Shown here in pieces: positions 1 through 12,900 of a DNA stretch of 64,000 nt. The stretch comes from Mixophyes australis (Eukaryota; Chordata; Amphibia; Anura; Limnodynastidae): the NCBI GenBank assembly GCA_036250195.1, contig JAVHZZ010000003.1, positions 344,387,375 through 344,451,374 of the forward strand, in the 5' to 3' direction. The stretch's first letter is position 1; each line of letters starts with the position of its first letter. The translations under genes and the position numbers were made by a program. Under the pieces are notes generated by a model, which searched no databases, was not told where the DNA came from, and saw only the letters and a program-made list of their open reading frames with translations.

Positions 1-106
1 CGGATACACAGGGAGAACACCAGAAGCAACACAGAATACACAGGGAGAGCCAGACGCCAAGTGGTAACTTGTTGCTCTGACAGACAGTGTGTCAGAGCGT
101 GCTAGA
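1..106 (-). repeat. Ty3/gypsy leader fragment, second copy
   Basis: These bases are nearly the same as 6440-6515 (the stretch around GCCAGACGCCAAGTGG and on to the TTGCTCTGACA motif), which is the leader side of the minus-strand gypsy element described below. It is therefore a fragment of the same family, cut at its right edge by the TA target of the Tc1 element that follows. The window edge truncates it on the left. Confidence 0.6.
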
Positions 107-1021
107 TACAGTGGGTGAAATAAGTATTAATCACATCAACATTTTTCTCAGTAAATATATATTTAACCCTTGCAATCCACACAAGCAAAGAAATCAAACC
201 ATAGATGTCCATAAATTAAGTTTTGTGTAATAATGTGAAATGACACAGGGAAAAAGTATCGAACAAGCTTCCTGAAATTTATTTAATACTTTGTACAAAA
301 GCCTTTGTCGGTAATAACAGCTTCAAGACGCCTCCTGTATGGAGAAACTAGTCCAATGTATTGCTCAGGTGTAATTTTGCCCCATTCTTCAACACAAATA
401 GTCTTCAAATCTTGAAGGTTCCGTGTGCTTCTTCTATAAACTCTGATCTTTAGCTCTTTCCATAGATTTTCAATTGGATTTAAGCAAGGTGATTGGCTGC
501 GCCATTCTAGCAGCTTTATTTTCTTTCTCTGAAACCAATTGAGAGTGTCCTTGGCTGTGTGTTTGGGATCATTGTCTTGCTGAAATGTCCACCCTCATTT
601 CATCTTCAGCATCCTAGTAGATGACAGCAGATTTTTATGAAGAATGTCTTGGTACATTTCTCCATTCATCCTTCCTTCAATTATATGCATTATGCCAGTA
701 CCGTGTGCAGAAAAACAGCCCCACGCCATGTTCCCACCTCCAAACTTCATTGTTGGTATGGTGTTTTTGGGATGATGTGCAGTGCCATTTCTCCTCCAAA
801 CATGGTTGTATTATGGCATCCAAAGAGTTCAATTTTGCTTTCATCTGACCACACTATATTCTCCCAGTATTTCACAGACTTGTCCAAATGTTGTGCAGCA
901 AATTTTTAATGAGCTCCAACATATTTTTTCTTCAGCAAAGGAGTCTTGCGTGATGAGCATGCATACAGGCCATGGCGGTTGAGTGCATTACTTATTGTTT
1001 TCTTTGAAACAATTGTACCTG
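107..1021 (-). mobile_element. Tc1/mariner-type transposon, 3'-truncated relic
   Basis: The inverted repeat starts with CAGTGGGTGAAATAAG at 109, directly after a TA target dinucleotide at 107-108. The complement reads as a decayed Tc1-type transposase: a segment like LNRHGLYACSSRKTPLLK near 930-990, then remnants of the catalytic core through 370-900, all broken by stops and frameshifts. The second inverted repeat is missing because a gypsy fragment begins at 1022, inside the transposase. The element sits in gypsy leader sequence, so the order was gypsy, then Tc1, then another gypsy. Confidence 0.8.
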
Positions 1022-1600
1022 TGTTAGGAGCGGCGGTTCCCAGCCACCCACGCCAACATGGGACCTCGGTCTCGGCTGCTGGAAAAAGTTCAGTCGTTTG
1101 TAGATCGTCATTGTAGAAATTGTTCCTTCAAAGTGGGTCAGGAAGTCTGGCTTTCTACTCGCAACATAATGCTTATACAGCATTGTAAAAAAAATTAGGG
1201 CCTAAGTTCATTGGACCCTTCTCTATCATCAAGCAAGTTAATCCTGTGGCCTACAGGTTAAAGCATCCTCGTTTTCTGAGAATCCCAAACACATTTCACT
1301 GTTCTCTTCTCAAACCTGTATTCTACTCAAATCAATTCAGACAACTTCAGCCACCAAGAACTTGGCCACCTAATTTGGATGGATGACAGGGATTTGTGAT
1401 TGAAAAAATTCTTTAATCTAAGAGAGTCCAAGGACAGGTGCATTTCTTGGTTCAGTGGAAGAATTGTGGCCTAGAGGAACGAGCTTGGATCCGCGGAAGC
1501 GTCTACACGCTGACACACTTATCAAGAAATTCTTCAAACAATTTAACAAGAGCCCGGGTGTGAAGGTTCCTTAACCCTTCCTCAAGTGGAGGGGGGGTAC
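1022..1600 (+). pseudogene. Deleted Ty3/gypsy remnant: LTR head, integrase C-terminus and chromodomain
   Basis: The first ~40 bases (TGTTAGGAGCGGCGGTT...) repeat the start of the LTR at 1601. At about 1066 the sequence jumps to the end of a pol gene. That region reads as the integrase C-terminal domain (FKVGQEVWLSTRN, then [20 protein letters not shown] and a [12 protein letters not shown] motif) followed by a chromodomain-like tail (VHFLVQWKNCGLEERAW near 1437-1495). Stops interrupt it. A purine-rich tract at 1587-1599, just before the 3' LTR, is the expected plus-strand primer site. Most of the LTR, gag and pol has been deleted. Confidence 0.8.
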
Positions 1601-1808
1601 TGTTAGGAGCGGCGGTTGCCAGCCGCCCACTCCAACCTGCGTCCCGGGTGCCATGGTGACAGTCGGGATGTCACTTCCGGGACCTCTGGCAAGCCAGGTG
1701 CGTGCACAAAATGTGCGAATTAATTAAGTACACTACGGGGGGCTCATTAGTGTACTCCCCTCACCTAACTACCTTTGGTCATTTTCTGTATTTAAGGCAG
1801 GGAGGGCT
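1601..1808 (+). repeat. Ty3/gypsy 3' LTR (partial)
   Basis: It begins TGTTAGGAGCGGCGG directly after the polypurine tract and shares its first ~40 bases with 1022. It is interrupted at about 1808, where minus-strand pol sequence from a second gypsy copy begins. The right junction contains a short palindrome (GGCAGGGAGG at 1796-1805 against CCTCCCTGCC at 1813-1822). Confidence 0.65.
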
Positions 1809-4800
1809 TAGCCTCCCTGCCTGGAAATACGGGCGTTTAGAATCTCGTTAACGTCGTACTTTTGATCTTGCATAAAGAGTGCTGCGGGCGGCTTCTTAGA
1901 AAAAGAAAACTTGTTAATAACAAGTGGTTTCAGAAGAGACACGTGAAAAACATTAGGAATTTTCAATGTGGGGGGTAATTCCAATCTGAATGCCACCTGG
2001 TTGACGACCTCTGAAATTTTTAAGGGAATTTCTTGGAAGGAAATTGAAGGCGAAGGTTTCGAGTGGACAACTACACTGTATCACCAGGAAAAAGTAGAGG
2101 AGCTGGATGGACATCTCTTTTTATGATAAGACTTTTACTTACTACAGAGGAAGTTTAAAACAACCTGCGTTTAATTTGGGCCCATATGGAAGAAAAATTT
2201 TGCAAAAGAGAATCCACAGCAGAAACTCCGGACATTCTTGAAATGAGGAAAGTTTAGGATGAAATCCCTGAAGAGCAAAGAAAGGAGAGACAGAAGTAGA
2301 ATTATGACAATGGTTAGTATGGGCGAATTCCGCCCAAGGTAATGATCAACCCAATCATCATGCTTAACCGAAATATAGCATATGAGGAATTTCTCGAGTT
2401 CTTGATTGGTTCTCTCAGTCAGCCCATTAGTTTGAGGATGATAGGCGGACAAAAAGTTTAACTTAATCCCACAAACACGACAGAAAGCACTCCAAAATTT
2501 TTCCACAAACTAAGGCCCTCAGTCAGAAACAATCACGTCTGGACAACCGTAAAGGAGGAAAACTTCTTTTATAAATAGCTGAGCCAGAATAGAGGCAGAT
2601 GGTACACCATTCAAAAGGAACAAAATGGGCTGCACAGGAAAGGCGGTCAGTAATAATCCATAGCACGGTCAAACCTTTTAGATAAATCAGTTATGAAATC
2701 CATAGAGAGATGACTCCAAGGACGATCCGGAATGGGAAGTGGATGCAGCAGCCCATAAGGAGATTGTCTAGGAACTTTATTTTGTGCACAAGTAGAGTAT
2801 GCTGCAACAAAATCCTGCACATCCTAGTGTAAAGAAGGCCACCAATAACCATGGGATATTAGTTCCCTAGTGTTCTTAGTACCGTAGTGACCGGCGAAGC
2901 AAGAATCATGAGCCCACCTGAGAAGTTTGAAACACAGACAGAATGAAACAAAAGTTTTTCCGTGGAGAATGTTAAGTTGAGTAGGAGTGGTAACCACAAT
3001 ACATTCTGGAACAATGATAGGTCTTCTAGAATCCAAAACCTCAGAATCGGTAGCGTCAAAAGAACGAGATAGAGCATCTGCTTTTTTGTTTCTTGGAACC
3101 CGGCCTGAATGTGATTATCATATCGAAGCGAGAAAAAAAATAATGACCACCTGGCCTGCGGAGGATTGACACAGGAGGCAGATTGTATACATAGCAGATT
3201 TTTATGATCCGTATAGACAGTTATAGGAAATAAAGCCCACTATTTGGTGTCTCCAATCTTCCAGGGCCAACGTAAAAGTGAGAAGTTCCCTGTCGCCGAT
3301 ACCATAATTCTGCTCCGCAACAGATAATCTTTGTGAATAGAAGCCACATGGAGAAAGTTTCCCTGAAGAGTTATTTTGGGATAATATGGCTCCAACACTG
3401 ATAGAGGGAGAGTCCACTTCAAGGAAAAAAGGAAGAGTGGAATCAGGCTGTCATAGGATAGGGGCAGTAGTGAAGGCTTTCTTAAGTGAAGTAAAGGCCT
3501 CTACAGCCTCAGGAGGCCAAACTTTAGAATTGGTGGACTTCTTTGTTAACGCGGTAATGGGTGCCACCAAGGAAGAGAACCCCTTAATGAACTGTCTGTA
3601 GTAATTAGCAAACCCCAAAAACTGTTGAACCCACAGGCTGGGGCCACTCCAAAATTGCCTTAAGCTTCTCAGGGTCCATTTGAAGACCAGAGTCTGAAAA
3701 CACATATCCTAGAAAGGGAAGATGATCTTCTTCAAAGACACATTTTTCCAGCTTGCAGTATAATCTTTGTTGCCGGAGCTGATCAAGGACTATGGAAACA
3801 TGTTTCTGATGGGAAGTGATATGGCGAGAGAATATGAGGATATCATCCAAGTATATTACCACAAATTGATAAAGAATATCTTGAAAAATGTTATTGATAA
3901 AGTTTTGGAACAGCGCAGGGGCATTGCATATCCCAAAGGGCATAGCCAAATACTCAAAGTGTCCATCGTGTGTATTAAATGCTGTCTTCCATTCATCTCC
4001 CCGCTTGATACAGATTAAATTATATGTGCCCCTGAGATCCATCTTGGAGAATATTGAGGCTACTTTAATTCTATTGAACAACTCGAAATTAGAGGAAAAG
4101 GGTATTTATTCTTTACGGTGATGGAGTTAAGTCTCCAGTAGTCAATACAAGGACAGAAACCACCGTCCTTTTTAACAAAAAAGAAGCCAGCTCCTGCGGA
4201 AGTAGATTGCCTTATAAAACCCTGCTTAAGATTATCCTTAATATAAGCAGACATGGCCCGGCAATTCAGGCAGCAACCAAGTAGACTCGTCCACGAGGTG
4301 GCATTTTTTCTGGCAAGAGTTCTATACTGCAGTCCCAAGGTCTGTGTGGAGGTAACTTAGAAGCATCTTTCTCGCAGAATACATCAGAAAAGGAGCTGTT
4401 TTGCAGAGGAACATAGGAGGATACCTTGGGTACACAAGAGGTAGTCCTCAAGGGCTTTTCTACTCTTAGAAGACATAGAGTGTGACAAGCAGGTCCCCAA
4501 GCGAGTACTTCAGCTTTATGCCAGACAAAATTAGGTGAATGAAGTCTTAACTAAGGAAGACCTAGAACCAAAGGATTTATGGTTTCTTGAATAACCAGAA
4601 ACGAAATGAGCTCTCTATGCAAGGCCCCAATATGAAGAGACAAGTTGATAGTACATCTCCTAATAGATCCTCATACAATCCTGCTTTAATCTATGGCGGT
4701 AATAGCGAAGGGAGGATCCAGGGGTAGAGTAGGTCATGATAATTTAGTGACAGTGGCAGCACTTATGAACTTCCCTGCGATCCGGAGTCAATGAGAGCAG
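1808..4800 (-). pseudogene. Ty3/gypsy pol (protease, RT, RNase H, integrase, chromodomain start), decayed
   Basis: Read on the minus strand from 4800 down to 1808, the domains come in normal gypsy order. A protease active-site motif IDSG lies at 4781-4792. Reverse transcriptase N-terminal motifs ([26 protein letters not shown]) lie at about 4090-4200, and the RT core with MPFGICNAP and the catalytic YLDD at 3842-3853 lies in 3605-4081. RNase H (DSPSISVGAILSQ... and YGIGDRELL) is at 3202-3417, and the integrase zinc-binding region (HDSCFAGHYGTKNTRELI) at 2824-3036. The integrase core segment SAYHPQTNGLTERTNQELEK is at 2171-2506. The integrase C-terminus and chromodomain start (PNVFHVSLLKPLV, then YDVNEILNARI) are at 1808-1996. 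Stops and frameshifts separate the blocks, so no polyprotein can be made. The 3' end is lost at the junction with the opposite-facing LTR. It is a different copy from the + strand fragment at 1022-1600. Confidence 0.88.
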
Positions 4801-4902
4801 AAAGATAAAGCCGTTTGTTGGCATGTTGAAGGAGAGCCTTGATGTAAAAATTGAAATCTGATGCAGAAGCGAAGACACCTAACCTGACCTCTCCAGAGCC
4901 AA

Positions 4903-5860
4903 TTAGGTCCTGTCGTTTCCTGGCCGTTTAGGACAATTGCCCAGAATATGACCTGGTTCTCTGCAGTATAGACACAAGTGGTTCTTGAATTGTCTCTCCT
5001 CCTGAGAGACGAGCTCTCGCCAATTGTATAGGTTCCTTAATAGGTACCACTGGAGTCTGGAATTGAGGAGCCAAACGAAACCCTGATCGACGGGATCTCT
5101 CCTTCTCTTGAGAGCGTTCAAGGACATTAATATCAATCTGGTTACATAGTAAGATTAAAGTGTCCAAAGAGGAAGGGAGTTCACGACCCGCTAATTCATC
5201 TTTGATCTGGTCCGAAAGACCTTGCCAAAATGTGGCCACAAGAGCTTCGTTGTTCTAGCGAAATTCGGCTGCCAAGGTACGGAACTGGACAGCGTTATTG
5301 ACCTAGAGATTGAGTGGCTTGACGAAGGCGCATAATACCAGATGCCGCACTGGAGACCCGTCCAGGTTCATAAAAAATACGCCTGAAGGTTTCCAGGAAC
5401 GTGGTACAATTATGTAAAATGGGATCATCGCGTTCCTACAAGGGGGATGCCTAAGATAGAGCTTGTCCAGAATATAAAGAAATGATATATGCCACCTTAG
5501 TTTTCTCTGTAGGAAAATTTCCTGGTTGTAATTCAAATTGGATGGTGGTTTGATTTAAAAACCCACAACAAACTTTTGAATCTCCATCAAACTTAGGAAG
5601 ATTTGGGATCCGAAGCTAAGAAGCTGACAGTGCAGAAGCTGCCGAGGTTTGCACAGGAGAAGGAGGAAACAGTGGAGGAGACAGTGTAGAAGATGGCGCA
5701 ACCACCTGTGAGGCAAGGGTATTCTGAATTGTATCTAGTCTAGCAGATTTATCTGTATAAATTGTAGTAGCTGGGCCTGATTCTTTTCTTGTTCCTCCAC
5801 AAGGTTAGTGAGATGCTCCAACAGATCCCTGGCTGAGGGACTACTAGAACCGTCCATCAT
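4903..5860 (-). pseudogene. Ty3/gypsy gag with CCHC zinc knuckle, decayed
   Basis: The frame starts at a minus-strand ATG at 5860 (MMDGSSSPSARDLLEHL...), the usual short acidic or serine-rich start of vertebrate chromodomain gypsy Gag. A capsid-like block (ATFWQGLSDQIKDELAGREL) lies at about 5180-5239. A nucleocapsid zinc knuckle of the form C-x2-C-x4-H-x4-C ([14 protein letters not shown]) lies at 4933-4974. Frameshifts divide the region into at least three pieces. It stands directly upstream of the protease motif of the pol remnant, in the same orientation. Confidence 0.8.
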
Positions 5861-6189
5861 AGTTTGGGTCACAGCAAACTGTAATGTCCAACGGGAGATT
5901 CCTATCAGTCAGTGTTTATGCAGACCTTCTCAAGGAGCAGAATCTAACGAACCCCCAGTCATCACCAAGAACCGACGCAAGCCAGGATGCATTTTGCTGT
6001 TGGAGGTTCGCAGGTAGCAGCCCTTGGGTTAGTCCACTGATGTGATAGACGTTGATGGTATAAGAGAGATTCGGCAGGATAAAGGAGAATGGACTCTGAA
6101 GTGGTAGTGTAGTACGGCACAAAGAGCTGGATCAGTTAATTGAAGAAGCACAGCACACGCAGAAAGATCCAAGCAGCATACAATGGAAC

Positions 6190-6480
6190 TTGGGGTCGGA
6201 TACATTGGTGATACACCCTACTCAGGAGGGTCGCCGGGTCGGATACACTAGTGCTCCGAGAGTGGATGGGTCACAAAGGATAGCCGCTTTGGATACACAG
6301 GAGCACTGACAGTACGAGGTCAATGAAGATAGCCTGGTCGGATACACAGGAGCACAAACAGCACGTAGTCAATGAGGAAGGCTGGGTCAGATACATGGGC
6401 ACACAGGGAGCAGCATAATCAATAAGGATAGCCGGGTCAGATACACAGGAAGAACACCAGAAGCACAGGATACACAGGGA
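6190..6480 (-). repeat. ~50-bp tandem repeats in gypsy leader
   Basis: About six degenerate units, each starting near GGTCGGATACACAGGAGCAC and ending near CAATGAGGATAGCC, occur at roughly 6195, 6237, 6290, 6337, 6387 and 6435. They lie between the gag start (5860) and the presumed LTR side. They belong to the minus-strand gypsy element, because the last unit plus flank recurs at 1-90. Confidence 0.7.
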
Positions 6481-8616
6481 GAGCCAGACGCCAAGTGGTA
6501 ACTTGTTGCTCTGACACAGGCAGAGTCACATGACCGTAGCAGCGCCATCCGCCCGGACGATAGAGCGGCGGCTGAGATTGGGGAACAGGAACGCAGAGAG
6601 GTACGTTTCGTACAGGTACCCCCAAGCCCAGCTGCACACCCTCCTTTGCCAGTGTGTAAGTTAGTTGAAGCCTAAGGCCATATATTGTACTGGACACTGG
6701 AAGCTGTAATTCATAGACAGCATTGCCAGCTACATTGCACAAACACGGCTAGTTTTCATTACTAGCTACATTGAACAGAAACCATTACAGCAGCTAATGT
6801 ATAGACCTCCCATCCCCGACATTCCCCAGTGACCTACTTTTTATGCCTAGACAACAGGAAGGTGGTCTCTACTTCTGTCCAGAACTTCCATGTGACATGT
6901 GTCTGCTGGTTCTGGACCCATTTAGCTTCTCTCTAATCAGAGACATGTTAATACTGGTATGAGAATTACTGTTTCTTGTTCTATAAATACAGCCCTCTGA
7001 AGGCACCCAGGACCTCCAGTGGAGAAACCTGCTGAAACTGGGTTCTGCCTACTCTGCCTAGCTACCTAATCAGACAATAGTCAAAGTAGGGGAAAGGCAC
7101 CCAGATCTCATTGGTGCTTTGTGTAACAGCAGAGTACCACTATTTGTGACCGGTTGAGAGATATAGGGTCACAGCCCAGGCCTAGACCCCCTGACTTTCT
7201 GGGCCTCTTCTCAATCATAACTGCTGCATATGAACTGTATGAAATCTGTTTATCAGGACTAATCCTCAACAGTGTGTAGGCTACACAAAAGTCATTGATG
7301 GGACATCTGGACTAGTTCTATAACTTGTCTCTTCTGTGTGAAACTTTCTATTACATTTCTTGGAATGCGCCTAGGAACTCGCTTCTCAGCCAAAGACTTG
7401 CAGAGATCGGAACCTGTCCTGTGATGTGACCCACTCGGACGGGTTGCACATTGCCAGGTGCACTCCATAAATGTAAAAAGACATTGTACACAAAATCGCC
7501 ACCTGTAATTAAGACACTCCCCATAGTCATTGGTTTTGTAATAAATTCATTTTAGCCCCGACATCTGATTTTTATGCCTTACATATTAAGCAGTAACAGT
7601 CCCAAGGTTGTAATTATTTAATATATCTGGCAATGCACTCTTTGCTTTATGCAATCTGGATATTAGAAATCATGGAACGGTTCTGGGACATTATGAACAT
7701 ACAAGGTTTTAGGCCAAGTACTTTTATACAGGTCACAGAAATCCAAGGTGATTGGAAAACAAGAGTGAAAAGCAGAAGTAGAGAATGATCTCTCTGTGAA
7801 AAAAATTGGCAGTCAGGCATATGAGCTCATATATGTCTGTATTATTTTGATTAATAGAATTCATTAAACTTTGCTCTACCATGTCACTGTCCTTATGACA
7901 CCTGAACTACGTGCCAGCAACAAAGAAAAAAATAAATTAAAAACCTCCCTGTCACTGTTTGTGCTCATGAACTTGTACAATCCTTTTCATTTGTACACTG
8001 TTAACATAATTAATTACTTTCAGAAAAGTGTAGTGAGCTCTGGTTTGTGTCCCAGTGTCTTGCTTTTATGCCTTTCAATGAAATGATCACAACACACCCA
8101 CTGTCCAGTTACTGATTAGCCCTTGTCACTGAAAATTGACATTTAATCATAGAGAAAAAAAGTGAATGCTAAAATAGAAACCAACCTGATGATTGTCTGA
8201 ATCCTCAAAAGGTTGCCAGGGACAACAGACTCTAATGGCAAATAAAGAACATCTGTGACTCTTAACTCATGCATTTCATGTCAAGATAGACTTCTTGCAA
8301 ATTTAAATAAAAACAAAATGCTGCATGTGTGTGCAAGACCATTTTCTCCCAGCAATAATAATTTGAGCAGGAAAACACAATGTACTTACTGTGTCCAATG
8401 CTGAACCATTAATCCATCAAAAGATATCAAGCTTGAATAGCTTGAAATGTAATTAGCAGAACCCAGAAATTGATTTATATAACCTGTTCTATGCATGCTT
8501 TGTTTATATATGGTTCTTCCATGAATTTCTAAAGGAAAATAAACTGCAAAAAAAATTAACAAATATAATTATTATTATAGTCCAATATAAGATTACCAGA
8601 TAACAGTCTCTCTCGC
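6481..8616. other. Intronic; probable gypsy LTR edge, otherwise unassigned
   Basis: The part from about 6490 to 6750 is probably the minus-strand gypsy 5' LTR, judged by position only; I could not place its outer end. Further right there is a TATA-like TATAAATA at 6982 and an AATAAA at 7540. There is also a loose direct repeat of CCCCGACAT...TTTTATGCC (about 6816-6850 and 7557-7583), which might mark another LTR-type element. No exon or coding remnant was recognised. Confidence 0.3.
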
Positions 8617-8624
8617 TGTATATG

Positions 8625-8687
<63 letters not shown>
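8617..8687. repeat. (TA)n/(TATG)n microsatellite
   Basis: A TATATG run grades into pure TA dinucleotides across 8617-8687. Confidence 0.97.
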
Positions 8688-8689
<2 letters not shown>

Positions 8690-9627
8690 ACAGACACAGT
8701 CACTAAAGCAATATTATCTTTTTATACTTATTATTATTTAGTAGCATGGTAATTAATTTTCTATGTTGTATTGTAGAATGTAGTGAGTTTTGTTTAGTAA
8801 TTGCAATGTTACAATGTGGGAATGTAATATTGCAATCCTCACTATGGGTCCTGGCACATGGGTGATCCATATAGTTGGATTTATCGGCAATACACTTTTG
8901 CAGCCTAGAAGTTCCCACTTATTAACATAAAACAGTTTTGCACACTTGAGAAGTATTATTCTTAAATATGGGTTCAGATAATTCAAACCAATGACATCAT
9001 GAATTAGTGAACACGTTATAGGGGTTCTTGATCCTTATGATGTCATTATGACTTGTTCACACTTGTCACTGGGTAAAACTGACCATGCTCAAAAAACTAA
9101 GTGGTGGCACGTGTGAATAAACTTTTACATGCAGCAGCCATAGGTATTAATGATTTATATTGTAAAATAAATGTACTCACCCATACAATTATGTTACATT
9201 AACACATAAACATGAATAAACCCTGGCATGAGATATTAGCCTTGGTTAGAAATATAATATGGTGTTATACTACTTCAAGCTAATGCATACCTCCCAAGTA
9301 TTCCTACTGCAGACCCTAAATTACCTGTCCCACCATGATGTCCCTCATTTAGATGTATTGTATAAAGTTTATCACGTCAACATCACTTTAAGTCAAAGAC
9401 ATCATCAATTGGAGTTTAGCACAATGTAGAGTTTCACATGTATTTTTCTTAATAAATTTCATCTAGAAAATTAATATTTGGATTAAAGGATTTCATAGTG
9501 GCTAGCTGTCAAATTTTAGCCCGGTGGGCAAGACTCGGCTCAGCAGCCTATTAGGAAAATTGTAAAGGAAGAGTAATGCAGGTAGCCCAATAACCCAGCC
9601 CAAGGTAGCCGGGTTATAAAACACTAA

Positions 9628-9861
9628 GGGGCATATTCAATTGTTCCTCCGGCCGCCGGAAAAACGAGCGCTCTAAAACTATTACAGTTAATACGGTAAT
9701 TACTCGCTGAATTTCAGCTCGCAGCTCCCTGAGCTGCGAGCTGAAATTCAGCGAGTAAACTACAGTGTTAACGGTTTTTACACGCAATATTACCGTATAA
9801 ACGGTAGCAGTTTTAACGCGCTCGTTTTTCCGGCGGCTGGAGGAACAATTGAATACGCCCC
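9628..9861. mobile_element. Foldback MITE, Harbinger-like (TAA target duplication)
   Basis: A 234-bp near-perfect palindrome. Both ends read GGGGC(A/G)TATTCAATTGTTCC and the arms continue inward through a CCGGAAAAACGAGCGC block. The centre is GCAGCTC-CCTGA-GCTGC. It is flanked on both sides by TAA (9625-9627 and 9862-9864). A three-base T(W)A duplication and a G-rich terminus are typical of PIF/Harbinger-derived miniature elements. The structure is seen directly; the superfamily is inferred. The arms still pair closely, which suggests a fairly young insertion. Confidence 0.8.
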
Positions 9862-9949
9862 TAAGATTCATAATCTTCTCACATACAATAATGCGATTAA
9901 ATTTAAAGATATACTCACTATTCCGCCCCAAATGATCTCTATCCTCAAA

Positions 9950-12900
9950 TTATTATTATTTCTTTGTGGACCATTCCACAACCCAAAATCTAGTTAGTCT
10001 TCAGGTCCTCCCACTTGGTGATCAAGCTTACATTGCGCGTCTCCCACACTCTCTGTGTACGTTCCAAGTGGTGCCTCAGCGAATCGCTGTTGCTTCAAAG
10101 CAGAAATATCACAGGTGCCTTTCTGGGAGGCCCACAAGGCCACAATACGAAGAGTGCTAATTAGTTTATCCATTGCCTGCAAACAAGACGAGTGGGACAT
10201 TAGAGATCTTGAAAGTCAGCTTTTGGCCCTAATCACCCAACACCATAAACACCCCAGGAAATGCACATACCACAAGATCTTAGCCTAAAAGTTCAGCTCA
10301 ATGATCTGCTATCCAAAACAGCTGCCAACTCATTGTTGTGGTTAAAACAACATTAGTACAAAAAGGGGGACAAGGCAGACACACTTCTGGCACGTAAATT
10401 TAAGATGCGCCATCCCCGTAATCGAATAACAGCAATGAAAAGTGGCAGATGGCTCCCTTCATCTACGACCCAAAATTCATCACCCGACACTTCCAAGAAT
10501 ATTACCCATCTCTATATAACCTTCCCCCACCGACAGCCGAACCCAATTCAACTGAAACGGACATCAAATTCTTCCTACAGACCTGTCATCTCCCCAGACT
10601 CCAGAGACCTCAATTGTAGTCTCTCAATGCCGGAATAACTTTGGAGGAGATTGTGGATGCGATTAAAACCCTTAAGTTAGGCTCGGGATCTGGCCCCGAT
10701 GGATTCAACTAACTCTACTATAAGAAATGTACTAGTTCCCTGGTTCACATGCTACTAGGGTTGTTTAACACTATGTTCTCTGGGGATAAATTTGACAGGA
10801 CCGTCACTGGTGTGGGGATAGTTGTGATTCCTAAACTCGACAGAGACCCTAGCAAAGCAGGAAGCTATAGACTACTATTGTTACTCTGAAATTATTTGCT
10901 AAAAAAACTGGGCAAAAGGCTGAGTAAAGTACTACTTCTCTGTTCCACCAGACCATGTAGGTTTTGTATTTAACCGACAATACTTGAAGGCTCATTAAAT
11001 TGAGACATAGTTCGAAAAGATCGTCTCTCCCTGCACTGGTGATTGCCCTGGATGCTGAAAAAGCTTTCGACAGGATTGCATGGCCCTTTATGCAACAAAC
11101 GATAGGGAACATGGGAATCCAAGGGGCGTTTTGTAGGGGAATATCTGCACTATACCATAACCCTTCGGCCAGGATACTAACGAATGGTTTTATGTCCACC
11201 CCCTTTCCTATCACTAATGGCACCCCGACAGGTCTGCCCCTTATCGCCCCTGCTTTTCACCTTACTCATGGAACCCCTAGCAGCCTGCATTCATCTGAAT
11301 GCAGATAAATCCGGAATCTCAACTGGCTCCCAGGAATACAAAATTGCCCTGTACGCAGACGATGTGATTCTCACACTCACAAATCTCGACATTTCCCTGC
11401 CCAACCTATTTAATGAAATTCACATGTATAGTAGACTATCTAATTACAAAAACAAGTATGAAGTACTCGATTTGAACCTCCCGCCTACTGTTATTCAAAT
11501 GTTGTAAGCAAATTACTCTTTTCGCTGGCAATCGCAGAAACTCAAATACCTAGGAACATATCTTACCTAGCAGTACTCTTAGTTGTTCTTGGCCCATCTC
11601 CCATGGCTTCTGGACTCCATCAAAACACTGGTTTAAACTCACCATTTCCTGATTTGGCCATATATCATCCATTAAGATGAATTTCCTTTCAAAGCTATTA
11701 TATATCTAGCAGACCCTCCCTATACATATTCCTGCACATGTTCTGAACAACTTACAGAAGGCTCTCACTAACTTTGCCTGGAGAGGTCATAAAGCTAGAG
11801 TCCATATGAGAATCCAATCTCCTACACTTCTTCTATTTATTCCCTTCTATGTATGCCTCCTAGCCAATGACCCAAGCTGGTCAACCTCATTCCCACACTC
11901 AAATTTTCTTTGACTATCTGGGATCACACAACACAGACACATCAATTATGCTCCATTTACACATTGCTAGCTCCTTTATGAAATTTAGCTGCATTCCCAC
12001 TGGGGCAAGACCATCGCCTCTTTCACCACTGGACACATCATAATCTCCTATTTATGTGGGATCTGACTTCAATGCACTTATTCCCTATGTTCTCCGCCCT
12101 CAACTCAACAGTGGTTCTCCCCAAACACATTTTTTAACCAATACCAATCTTATTTCAACTTCCTTAAACTCCCACTCCCCTCCAAATAATGTTCACAACT
12201 GGAATCTCTGTGGCATGGTCCCCTATCTTGAAGGGTCTCATCTCCACTATTTATCAGCTACTACTAGCACATAATCAACCCCCAAGAATTCTCATGAGCT
12301 GGCTTGCGAGCAGGACAAGGTGGTGATCCTAGATTTAAAGGAATGGACCAAAATTAAGTTCAACTTAGCTAAATTGTCCATCTCCGTTCAGATACAAAAG
12401 AACGCATATACGATCTTCTACCAATGGTACTGGGTCCTCACCTTTATCTGGTCGATTTACCCTGCTTCATCTGGCCTTTGTTGGAGAGCTTCTTGTCAGA
12501 CAGGCACCCTGTTGCACATATGCTTGAATTGTCAGAAAATACGTTTTTGCTGGCGGGACATACACTCCCTCATTGATCACTGAAGTCTGTATACCTGACT
12601 CGGCCCCGTACATGCTTTTGCCCAGACCTATCCCTTACACCCCTCACGTTACAAAGAAATTGATCTGGCACATTCTGAATGCGGCAAACTGCCTAATAAC
12701 TGTGTACTGGAAATGTACCTTCCCAACTTCACTGTCTGCAACTATATAAAATATATGGTCTACATATCAGTAGGAAAGTATCACGGCCACATACGTAACA
12801 CTCCTTACACTTTCAGAGCAGTGTGGACTCAGTGGAACACATTCTATAACATAGAGCCCCCCCGATCTTCATACAGATATGCCACTCCTCACCTTGTGTC

